Shown piece after piece: positions 1 through 6,800 of a DNA stretch of 8,406 nt (position 1 is the first letter of the stretch; each line of letters starts with the position of its first letter). The DNA comes from Bacillota bacterium (lineage in GTDB: Bacteria > Bacillota > Clostridia > Saccharofermentanales > Fastidiosipilaceae): NCBI GenBank assembly GCA_023420715.1, contig JAEZVR010000131.1, positions 1 to 8,406 on the forward strand, read 5' to 3'. Under the pieces are notes generated by a model that saw only the letters and a list, made by a program, of their open reading frames with translations, did no database searches and was not told where the DNA came from. The position numbers and the translations under genes were made by a program.

Positions 1-1
1 G

Positions 2-988
2 AGTAAGTTTTACTTATCTCTTGAAGATGATCTCATGCGCTTGTTTGGCGGTGAGCGTCTCCAAAATATGTTTGAAGCCTTGGGCGTGGATGAGGATATG
101 CAGATTGAAAACCGTATTTTGACCTCACAAATTGAATCTGCCCAGCGCAAAGTGGAAGGCCGTAATTTTGGCATTCGAAAGAATGTTTTGGAATACGATG
201 ATGTGATGAATCAACAGCGCGAAATGATTTATGAACAGCGCCGTAAGGTATTGGACGGTGTTGATTTGCGCCCCTTCTACGAAAAAAATATCCGCGAAAT
301 TGCTGAGGATATTCTTGCGACCTTCTGTCCGCCTGACACAAAGCCGGCGCTCCGAGACGTGGTTGGGCTTCAGGCAAAACTCTTCGATGTCTTTGGGGAA
401 TTGGCGTTGATTCGTGAAGCCAAAGACGTCCAGAAGGTTGATTTTGATGTCGAAGACTATTTAGATCGCTTGATTCATGCTGCGATTGATCGTTACCATA
501 GCCGTGAAGCTGAGCTTGGTTCTGAAGAATTAATGCGTGAAGCAGAGCGCGTCGTCCTGCTCAAAACGGTTGATCAGCGCTGGATGGCACATATCGATAC
601 GATGGATGAATTGCGCAACAGTATTGGTATGCGTGGATATGGTCAGCATAATCCAGTGATTGAATATCAGCGAGAAGGTACAGAGCTTTTTGATGATATG
701 AACCAAATGATTCAAGAAGATTCTGTTCGATTGATCATGCGGGCGACCTTTACGGCTAATCGTCCACTTAAGCGCGAACAACAGGCCAAGCAGATGCAAG
801 AAAATGTGACAGATGATGGCACGGTTTACAATACGCATTCAGCTCAGGATCAGCACACGACCAATCGTATGCCAGAGGGCGGACAAACTCAGCCTGTGAA
901 GCGAGATGTCAATAAAGTGGGGCGAAATGATCCTTGTCCATGTGGCAGCGGTAAAAAATATAAAAATTGTCATGGCAAAGCCAATTAA
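2..988 (+). CDS. secA: Protein translocase subunit SecA, C-terminal part (5' end outside window)
   Basis: SecA is the cytoplasmic ATPase that pushes unfolded preproteins through the SecYEG channel. The frame is open from the first bases of the window, and the residues before the first ATG (SKFYLSLEDDL) already match SecA, so the ATG at 35 is internal and the gene begins upstream. The 328 codons seen hold the end of the motor region, the conserved helical scaffold (EGRNFGIRKNVLEYDDVMNQ), the wing domain, the conserved C-terminal helices (LKTVDQRWMAHIDTMDELR, then RGYGQHNPVIEYQREG), a variable Gln/Thr-rich linker, and a terminal SEC-C zinc motif (NDPCPCGSGKKYKNCH; Cys at 935-937, 941-943 and 968-970, His at 971-973). 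The SEC-C motif binds zinc and contacts SecB or the ribosome in known SecAs. The C-terminus is complete and ends at TAA. The ATP-binding half is not in the window. Identification is near certain. Confidence 0.97.
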   Translation, partial: SKFYLSLEDDLMRLFGGERLQNMFEALGVDEDMQIENRILTSQIESAQRKVEGRNFGIRKNVLEYDDVMNQQREMIYEQRRKVLDGVDLRPFYEKNIREIAEDILATFCPPDTKPALRDVVGLQAKLFDVFGELALIREAKDVQKVDFDVEDYLDRLIHAAIDRYHSREAELGSEELMREAERVVLLKTVDQRWMAHIDTMDELRNSIGMRGYGQHNPVIEYQREGTELFDDMNQMIQEDSVRLIMRATFTANRPLKREQQAKQMQENVTDDGTVYNTHSAQDQHTTNRMPEGGQTQPVKRDVNKVGRNDPCPCGSGKKYKNCHGKAN

Positions 989-990
989 AC

Positions 991-1020
991 AAAACTGCTA
1001 CCTCGGTAGCAGTTTTTTTC
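991..1020 (+). terminator. Intrinsic terminator after secA
   Basis: The arms AAAACTGCTACC (991-1002) and GGTAGCAGTTTT (1005-1016) are perfectly complementary. In practice they form a GC-containing stem with a CTCG tetraloop, and a run of seven T lies at 1013-1019. The hairpin starts 2 bp after the secA stop codon. It sits directly before the ribosome site of the next gene (1022-1033), so that gene needs read-through or a promoter inside secA. Confidence 0.9.
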
Positions 1021-1038
1021 TAAAGGAATGAGGTCCTC

Positions 1039-2412
1039 ATGTATTTGATCCACTCAAAATCAACGAAACCAGAGCCTTTGCTCATCCGAAATATTGCTGT
1101 TTTATCACCTGTTTTGCGCAGACGAGATGCAGTTGTTGAACGTCATGGTGTGGGACAATGGTTTCATCAATATGTGGCTGTTGTCGATGGTAAAGTGGCC
1201 TATATCGGATCGGATGAAGCGCAAGCCCAAGCGATTTTACCCACGACTTTTGATGTTTACGAAGGTCGGGGAAAGCTGTTGATGCCAGCTTTTGCCAATG
1301 CGCATACCCATTTAGCGATGGTTTTAATGCGTAATACAGCCGATGACTTGGTGTTACATGACTGGCTGAATCAGAATATCTTTCCCAGGGAAGACAAATT
1401 GACCCCTCAAGCCGTTTATACAGGTAGTTTTGCAGGTATTTGCGAATCTATTCAGGGTGGAACGGTTGCGCTGGCTGATATGTATCCCTTTTATGATGCG
1501 TGTATTCAGGCGGCGAATGATCTTGGGGTGCGATTGAATGTCTGTTTAATTCCGGAGGAATCGGATTTGTCTAAAGCAGATGTCCTGCGTGTGCAAGGGG
1601 TCGATTCCGCCGAGAAGGGTGCCATCCAGACCTTTGATCCCGCTTGGCTTCGCCCGTCCATCATTTTACATGCTGTTTATACAACTTCGGATGAGCGGAT
1701 TCAGACCTTGGTCAAAACGGCTCAGAAATATCGCTTGCCGATTCATGTCCATGTTTCAGAAACGCAAAAAGAGGTGGCAGATTGTTTGGCGGCCTGTGGT
1801 CTGACCCCGCCTCAAAAATTGGCAAAAATGGGTGTTTTTGATGGTCAAACCATCGCAGCCCATTGCGTTCATTTGACACCAGAGGATCGACAGATCTTAG
1901 CTCGGAAGCAGGTTTTTTGCGTGCACAATCCAACGAGTAATTTGAAACTCGGCAGTGGGATGGCAGATATTGTGCAAATGTTGGCAGATGACGTTCGGCT
2001 GTGTTTAGGCACGGATGGTGCGGCGAGCAATAACCGCCTGGATATGTATAGCGAGATGCGATTGGCGGCTAATTTGGCAAAAGGTCTTCACGGCTCAGCG
2101 GCAATTATCTCGGCAGAAACGGTCTTTAAAATGGCGACAATTTGGGGTTATCAGGCCTTGGGTTTTTCCGGCGGGGTGTTGGAAGTTGGACAGCCCTTTG
2201 ATGCACAGATTTTAGATCATCACAACCTGGGGATTTTACCTGAAGCAGATTTATGTGCAACCGTTGTCTATAGTGCTGGTCGAGAGGATGTCGAGTCCGT
2301 CTGTTGTGGCGGACGCTTCTTAATGAAGGATCGGCGCTTGACTCAGGTTAATTTGGAGGCCTTGAGGCTTGGCCTTTCTGAAGCGGCAAAAGCGCTTGAA
2401 CTGGATGTCTGA
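1039..2412 (+). CDS. Amidohydrolase, 5-methylthioadenosine/S-adenosylhomocysteine deaminase type
   Basis: This is a predicted cytoplasmic metal-dependent deaminase of the amidohydrolase (TIM-barrel) superfamily. The 457 residues are close to the family norm of about 430-450. Seen in sequence: NAHTHLAMVLMR with metal ligands His89 and His91; a HVHVSET block whose His238 and Glu241 match the third metal ligand and catalytic Glu of MtaD-type enzymes; AHCVHL with His275; HNPTSNLKLGSG; and LGTDGAASNNRLDMYSEM with metal ligand Asp326. The short N- and C-terminal segments look like the usual beta-sandwich that flanks the barrel. From family knowledge, such enzymes deaminate MTA, SAH or adenosine to inosine-type products; related members act on other substrates (guanine, chlorotriazines), so the exact substrate is inferred. 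ATG 1039 is supported by purine-rich AAAGGA (1022-1027) and GAGG (1030-1033). Neighbours give no pathway clue. It ends in TGA, unlike the TAA of the other genes here. Confidence 0.88.
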   Translation: MYLIHSKSTKPEPLLIRNIAVLSPVLRRRDAVVERHGVGQWFHQYVAVVDGKVAYIGSDEAQAQAILPTTFDVYEGRGKLLMPAFANAHTHLAMVLMRNTADDLVLHDWLNQNIFPREDKLTPQAVYTGSFAGICESIQGGTVALADMYPFYDACIQAANDLGVRLNVCLIPEESDLSKADVLRVQGVDSAEKGAIQTFDPAWLRPSIILHAVYTTSDERIQTLVKTAQKYRLPIHVHVSETQKEVADCLAACGLTPPQKLAKMGVFDGQTIAAHCVHLTPEDRQILARKQVFCVHNPTSNLKLGSGMADIVQMLADDVRLCLGTDGAASNNRLDMYSEMRLAANLAKGLHGSAAIISAETVFKMATIWGYQALGFSGGVLEVGQPFDAQILDHHNLGILPEADLCATVVYSAGREDVESVCCGGRFLMKDRRLTQVNLEALRLGLSEAAKALELDV

Positions 2413-2431
2413 TCGATTCAGGACACATCGG

Positions 2432-2460
2432 TTAACACCCCGTCATAATGTTAATAAAGT
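2432..2460 (+). promoter_or_regulatory. Candidate promoter P1 upstream of rubrerythrin
   Basis: TTAACA (2432-2437) is separated by 17 bp from TAAAGT (2455-2460), which gives 5/6 and 4/6 matches to the sigma-A consensus. If used, the start point would fall around 2466-2468. That would place the Fur/PerR-like box at 2469-2483 directly over the first transcribed bases, a classical position for repression. The -10 match is weak. Confidence 0.28.
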
Positions 2461-2468
2461 GTAAATAA

Positions 2469-2483
2469 TGATAATTATTACTA
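2469..2483 (+). promoter_or_regulatory. Fur/PerR-family operator upstream of rubrerythrin
   Basis: TGATAATTATTACTA matches the 7-1-7 Fur box (TGATAATNATTATCA) at 12 of 14 defined positions and the Bacillus PerR box (TTATAATNATTATAA) at 11 of 14. It lies 118 bp before the rubrerythrin start in an otherwise plain intergenic region. Rubrerythrin genes are known PerR targets in clostridia, so a peroxide- or iron-sensing repressor is the natural candidate. Fur and PerR cannot be told apart from one site, and AT-rich sequence raises the chance of a random match. Confidence 0.55.
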
Positions 2484-2502
2484 ATAAGTCAATGCTAATC
2501 TA

Positions 2503-2531
2503 TTGAAGGGGTAGACACCATGTATTAGAAT
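2503..2531 (+). promoter_or_regulatory. Candidate promoter P2 upstream of rubrerythrin
   Basis: TTGAAG (2503-2508) is followed after 17 bp by TAGAAT (2526-2531), giving 4/6 and 5/6 matches to the consensus. It would start transcription about 60 bp before the ribosome site. The Fur/PerR-like box ends 19 bp upstream of its -35, which is less typical for repression than its position relative to P1. Confidence 0.4.
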
Positions 2532-2546
2532 GTGACCGTATCCATT

Positions 2547-2578
2547 GTGATATCACTCAGCAGAGTTGGCAAGCTGAG
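2547..2578 (+). other. Short palindrome and small hairpin in the rubrerythrin leader
   Basis: The perfect palindrome GTGATATCAC occupies 2547-2556. It is followed by CTCAGC (2556-2561) pairing with GCTGAG (2573-2578) around an 11-nt loop. Both lie between candidate promoter P2 and the ribosome site GAGAGG (2589-2594). They could be a second operator half or a 5' stability hairpin, but a 6-bp stem of this kind can arise by chance. Confidence 0.2.
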
Positions 2579-2600
2579 AATTCAAGATGAGAGGTAAATT

Positions 2601-3155
2601 ATGGCACGCAATATCAGCGAATTAAAAGGCACAAAAACAGAAAAGAATCTTTGGGAAGCTTTTGCTGGAGAATCTCAGGCAAATACCAAATATACGTATT
2701 ATGCTTCTCAGGCCAAAAAAGATGGCTTTAATCAAATTAAAGAAATCTTCTTGGAAACAGCACGCAACGAAAACATGCATGCGAAGCAATGGTTTAAATA
2801 TCTGCACGATGGCGATGTTCCAGGTACAGAAGAGAACCTGAAAGATGCAGCTGCTGGTGAAAACTACGAATGGACAGATATGTATAAGCGCATGGCTGAT
2901 GAAGCCCGCGAAGAAGGCTTTACCCAGATTGCTGCAAAATTCGAAGCTGTTGGTAATATCGAAAAAGCTCACGAAGCACGTTATTTGAAATTGTTGGAAA
3001 ACCTCAAAACAAATACGATGCTGGAAAAAGAAGAAGAAGTGACTTGGGTTTGCTTTGAATGTGGTAATATCGTGGTTGGCAAAAAACCACCGAAAGTTTG
3101 CCCCGTTTGCAATCATCCAGAAGGCTACTTCGAATTGCGTTGCGAAAACTATTAA
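2601..3155 (+). CDS. rbr: Rubrerythrin (diiron peroxidase with rubredoxin-like tail)
   Basis: Rubrerythrin reduces hydrogen peroxide to water in the cytoplasm of anaerobes, passing electrons from its own Fe(Cys)4 site to a diiron centre. The 184 residues match the family length. Residues 1 to about 145 are the ferritin-like four-helix domain. The first helix carries LWEAFAGESQANTKYTYYAS with ligand Glu24; the second carries ETARNENMHAK with Glu57 and His60; the third carries NYEWTDMY with Glu90; the fourth carries NIEKAHEARY with Glu121, His124 and Glu125. Exact ligand roles are assigned by family analogy. The C-terminal tail has CxxC pairs at 151/154 and 167/170, a rubredoxin-type iron site with a short 12-residue spacer. 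ATG 2601 follows GAGAGG (2589-2594) by 6 nt. A Fur/PerR-like box lies upstream, and a rubredoxin-like gene follows after a terminator-like hairpin. No key residue appears to be missing. Confidence 0.97.
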   Translation: MARNISELKGTKTEKNLWEAFAGESQANTKYTYYASQAKKDGFNQIKEIFLETARNENMHAKQWFKYLHDGDVPGTEENLKDAAAGENYEWTDMYKRMADEAREEGFTQIAAKFEAVGNIEKAHEARYLKLLENLKTNTMLEKEEEVTWVCFECGNIVVGKKPPKVCPVCNHPEGYFELRCENY

Positions 3156-3178
3156 TTGTGTCCTCATGCAATGAGTAG

Positions 3179-3211
3179 AAGGCGGGTCAGGATGGACTCG
3201 CCTTCCTTTTT
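3179..3211 (+). terminator. Terminator or attenuator between rubrerythrin and the rubredoxin-like gene
   Basis: AAGGCGGGTC (3179-3188) pairs with GACTCGCCTT (3195-3204) over ten base pairs with one G-U, around the loop AGGATG. CC and then five T (3207-3211) follow. The two C residues interrupt the U-tract, so termination may be incomplete. The ribosome site of the next gene (GGAG, 3214-3217) begins 2 bp after the T run, which suggests partial read-through that lowers downstream expression relative to rubrerythrin. Confidence 0.72.
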
Positions 3212-3224
3212 ATGGAGATGGAAA

Positions 3225-3428
3225 ATGAAACTGTTTAGATGTTATCAATGTGGTTATACGATTGAGTCAGAAGATTATCCAGAAACGTTTATTTGTCCGC
3301 TTTGTGATGAACCTGGCACATCTTATGTCGAGGCTTCATATGCTTATGTACCACGCCATTTAATTAACGAGCCTGTTGAAGCAGCCGATGATGTCTCTGC
3401 TCAGGGGTCAGAAGAAAATCAAAACTAA
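3225..3428 (+). CDS. Small rubredoxin-like domain protein
   Basis: This is a 67-residue protein with two CxxC knuckles, Cys6-Cys9 (FRCYQCGYTI) and Cys24-Cys27 (FICPLCDEPG). It predicts a single tetrathiolate Fe or Zn site. The 14-residue gap between the knuckles is much shorter than the roughly 29 residues of a classical rubredoxin. It resembles the 12-residue gap in the rubrerythrin tail encoded just upstream, so this looks like a free-standing rubrerythrin-type rubredoxin domain. Residues from about 48 on are acidic, lack hydrophobic stretches and are probably disordered. The start is ATG 3225, preceded by GGAG at 3214-3217. The frame stays open back to a TTG at 3156, but that would translate the terminator hairpin and lacks a ribosome site. 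Likely role, by inference: electron carrier or partner for rubrerythrin. A structural zinc-ribbon function cannot be excluded. Confidence 0.85.
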   Translation: MKLFRCYQCGYTIESEDYPETFICPLCDEPGTSYVEASYAYVPRHLINEPVEAADDVSAQGSEENQN

Positions 3429-3456
3429 ATCGGTTGTCTCCAATTTGACCTGTGAT

Positions 3457-3485
3457 TTGACAGAATGGATGCCACTCTATATAAT
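3457..3485 (+). promoter_or_regulatory. Consensus sigma-A promoter of the tRNA-Thr gene
   Basis: A perfect TTGACA (3457-3462), a 17-bp spacer and a perfect TATAAT (3480-3485) are present. Transcription would start near 3492, about 13 nt before the mature tRNA. A full match to both hexamers with ideal spacing fits a strong constitutive stable-RNA promoter. Confidence 0.93.
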
Positions 3486-3504
3486 TACTCCGTTACTTGG
3501 ATGT

Positions 3505-3579
3505 GCCACAGTGGCTCAGGGGTAGAGCAATTCACTCGTAATGAATAGGTCGTGGGTTCGATTCCCACCTGTGGCTCCA
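3505..3579 (+). tRNA. tRNA-Thr (anticodon CGT)
   Basis: A complete 75-nt cloverleaf can be folded by hand. The acceptor GCCACAG (3505-3511) pairs with CTGTGGC (3569-3575). The D stem is GCTC/GAGC with a compact 7-nt loop. The anticodon stem ATTCA/TGAAT encloses CTCGTAA with anticodon CGT at 3537-3539, reading ACG threonine codons. The variable loop is 5 nt, and the T arm is GTGGG-TTCGATT-CCCAC. The discriminator base is T, and CCA is encoded (3577-3579). It has its own promoter and terminator, so it is a monocistronic unit. Confidence 0.97.
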
Positions 3580-3583
3580 AGAT

Positions 3584-3610
3584 AAAACGCTCAAAACTGA
3601 GCGTTTTTTT
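3584..3610 (+). terminator. Intrinsic terminator of the tRNA-Thr gene
   Basis: AAAACGCTCA (3584-3593) pairs perfectly with TGAGCGTTTT (3598-3607) around an AAAC loop, with a T run at 3604-3610. It begins 4 nt after the encoded CCA and closes the tRNA transcript. Confidence 0.92.
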
Positions 3611-3726
3611 ATTCCCTTTTAAACTGCAATCTTTGCTAAAGTTTGTTAAAATTCAGTTAATAATGTTTAAAAACATATCGTTCAAAGCTAGAAAATCATG
3701 CCTAAATGGGATGAAGAGAGGGTTTT
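3611..3726 (+). promoter_or_regulatory. AT-rich leader of the giant surface protein gene
   Basis: This 116-bp gap must hold the promoter of the large gene, because a terminator precedes it. No consensus promoter is visible. The best weak candidates are TTGCTA (3633-3638) with TTAATA (3657-3662), and TTGTTA (3643-3648) with TTTAAA (3666-3671). A 14-bp palindrome, ATGTTTAAAAACAT (3663-3676), could be an operator. GAGAGG (3716-3721) is the ribosome site, 5 nt before ATG 3727. Confidence 0.4.
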
Positions 3727-3819
3727 ATGAAACACAGTCGAATGAAATATCGCGTATTGAGCTGGGTTTTAACCGTGGCCATGTTTTTGGCCATCGCCCA
3801 AATGCCATTGGTGAATGCG
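3727..3819 (+). other. Sec signal peptide of the giant surface protein
   Basis: Residues 2-9 are basic (KHSRMKYR). A hydrophobic core from about Val10 to Ala22 follows (VLSWVLTVAMFLA). Two signal peptidase I sites are plausible: after Ala31 (V-N-A, used for these coordinates) or after Ala24 (A-I-A). There is no YSIRK motif and no lipobox cysteine. Confidence 0.85.
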
Positions 3820-6800
3820 ATTCAGGGATTGGGTGAAAAATTCACGGTTACCTTGGTGGATATTACCAATAACCAAGTGATTACAGACGGTTATCCGATC
3901 TCCGCGGATCAAGTGGTCGATGGGCAAATAGATGGCAATTTGCGCTGGAATGGCGGTTCTGGTTTAAAAGACTACGCTGTTCAAAAAGTTTATGTCCAGG
4001 AAGGCCGTGTATCCTATAACGTGGATCGCTTGGAATATTTGGCAGCTCAAGGTAATGAAGAAGCGCGGGTTTATCTGAAGTTAAAGGATATACCTCAAGA
4101 TCGTGCAAAACTGTATTATCCGGTTTCTGAATCTCAAAAAATTAAAGTGGCTGTTTATCCAGTCGCCGAGGTTGCACGTTTAACCTATAAGGTTGACCAA
4201 ACGGTTTTGCCTTCTGATGGTTATGATGCTCAGGATATTCAGATTTATGGTCCGGAAACGGCTCAGATCGTCAATGGCACGGCAAAGGCAAACTTCGTGG
4301 TATCTGTTCCTCGAAAAATGCGCCCAAAAGTGACGCTTGAAGGTGGTAATAACTTAGCAAAAGCTCAAAAAATTGAGGATCGATCTGTTGTTAAAGAAGA
4401 TGGTAGTTTTTCGCGAACCATTTGGGTATACGAATTAACCACACCTGCGAGTGCAACCATTACGGCGTCCTGGGAGGTAAAAAATCAGGTCAATATAAAA
4501 GGTGCTGATGATAAACGCAATAAGTATGACTGGCAGCAAGGCTATACGAATCAAGATGCCTATCAGTTCCCAGATCGAGATAAACTCTCAGAAATTCAGA
4601 CCGAAGATGGTCGAGGTGTTGAATCTGGCAACGAGGTTAGACGCGACTATAATTCGACGGTCTTTTTTAACATCTACCACGATAAAACCTTTACAGACAA
4701 TGGTCAGCGCCGTTGGTTAAGTCAGCGCAGTGGTTATAATGTCTTTTTGGCGGGTGTACATATTAGTGGACAGACCTTCGGTGCACCCCAACCCTTTTCG
4801 CGTTTTGGCGCCAGCAAATATAAAACAAGCGGTATTCCTGGCGGCGAAAGCAATCGTGCCTATATCCCTCATTACAGTGCTTATCCAGGTGCTGCCGACA
4901 ACGATAACGGCACGCACTTAAATGTGCCTGGGGTCATCGATATCTTTGCCCAGTCAACGGGATATGGTCCGTGGTGGTCGAGCGGCGACGGGCGTCGTGG
5001 GACCAAACGCAAATTTTATGACTGGTATTACAACCAGGTGATGTATAAGGGTTTGCAAAATAATAGTGCCCTTAAAAGCCGATATGTTGAAACGGGTCCA
5101 CTGGCAGGATCAACGGTCAGTGTTTATTTGGTTGACGCTAAGCCTGCAAAATATAAAGGCCCCTTGGCAAGTATCCATGGCTTTGATCGTTCGCCGACCG
5201 TTGCAGCTGAATATGCAACAGATTATGGCAACAATCAGACCATTCAGCGTGCAGGACAAAATGACTATTTAGGTCCAGTCAACAATAAATGGGATGCTTA
5301 TGCCGATGGTTCAGGGGGAAATAAAGCCTTCTGGAATGCTTTCCGTACCAAGTATGCCGTACAGATCAATAATGTCCGTGATGATATCGATTTGGACACC
5401 GAATGGTATACCACCGATAGCACCAAGTTGGGATTGTATAAAAACGAAGGTGTTGAAAATGTTGAAGTTTTCGCCAAACGTTTAGAGTTTGGGGATGGCA
5501 ATTTCGGCGGTCAAACACAATGGCTTAAGGTTAAAGGCGGTAAGGGCGACGGTAATCGTACGATAACTGGCGAAGGGACTTACTTGGATAGCCGTGCGAT
5601 TGATGGCACATACAATTGGAACAACAAAAATAAATTTAATAATACGGATCCAGTTTTAAAAATTAGAGGGGATGTCGTTAACGGCTATATTGACCCAACT
5701 TATGTCGATGATACCGCCATGCCAGCCATGGGTGGTGATGATTGGATGAAGCCCTATAAAGACAGTGGAAATGGCGGCGGCCGTGGTTTTTATGGGGAGT
5801 ATTCGCTGTTTGCCACGGGTGTGGTCAATTTGCTGGATAACGATAATGACGTCTTTACCTATGGGGGTATGAATATTTCGGGTGTTCAGGCTAAATTGGT
5901 TCCGGTAAAAGCAGGTTTTGATCTGCAGGGTGGCAGTATTACCAACTCGGAAAAATTCCCCACTGTTGAGGCGGTCAGCCAGGCCAATCCCGAAGATCTT
6001 AAAGCCCGTTTGTATACTTTGAATGTGAACTCCAATCCGATTGTGCATGTGCCTCAGGATACACCGGTAAAAGCTGGTTCATTATTTAAGGGCTGGCGCG
6101 TGTATCGTTCCAGAGGCGATAGTGTCTATTATGATAAAACCAATATTTTGCTGCAGCCGGGCATGGATTTAAACATCGATTTAACCGCTTCCGAGCGCAG
6201 CTCGGGCTTCCAAGCTGCCGCTGATGGCGAGCCCGCTACATTAAATGGTGTGGTGGTGATCGATCAGCGCATCAGCGATACAACGGGTAGACTGAATTTT
6301 GACAAAATTAAATTGGAAGCAGAATGGACGACTGATGCAAGTGAATTAGGCGTTCCCGGTATTTTCCGTGTGGAGCAGAGCTTTAAGGATGAAGCCAATG
6401 GGCCTGCCAAAACAAAACCGGTCATGGTTTTCCGTGGTCTTCCAGGCATGAAAGCGGACTTGACAGAACTTGCTTTGAAGGATTTGGCCCCTAAAACCAT
6501 TACAGAAGGTCAAGGTGCAACCGCTAAAACCTATAGCCGTGTGCTGTCTGATGAAGCCTGGGAAGCTGCACGTACACAGTCGGTGACGTTGACGAATCCG
6601 GCAACACCTGTACTCAGCATCGATTATCTCTTGCATCAAATCACGGATGAGGAAAAATTCACACCAGTCGGTGGGCAGATCACCTTACCCGTGCGGACGA
6701 CCTTAACGGCTGACCATGCCCAGCGCTTGGTGACCTTCCCAACGGATCAGTATCCAGATAATGCAGATGCAACACCGACCCAATATCAGTATGCTTTTAA

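Noticed and set aside
2405..2440. Possible terminator after the amidohydrolase gene
   Set aside because: Only short imperfect complementarity is present (TGTCTGA with TCAGGACA, with a bulge) and there is no T run, so it cannot be called.
2622..3167. Long 181-residue open frame on the minus strand opposite rubrerythrin
   Set aside because: It mirrors the rubrerythrin coding bias, is rich in Phe and Ile from antisense of Glu/Lys codons, has no recognisable family, and lies opposite a clear gene.
3156..3224. Upstream extension of the rubredoxin-like protein to a TTG at 3156
   Set aside because: The extension would encode the terminator hairpin, has no ribosome site and gives a basic stretch unlike the rest of the protein. 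ATG 3225 has a good ribosome site.
3552..3836. 94-residue frame overlapping the tRNA 3' end, its terminator and the surface protein start
   Set aside because: It begins inside the tRNA, reads through a terminator and conflicts with the signal-peptide frame.
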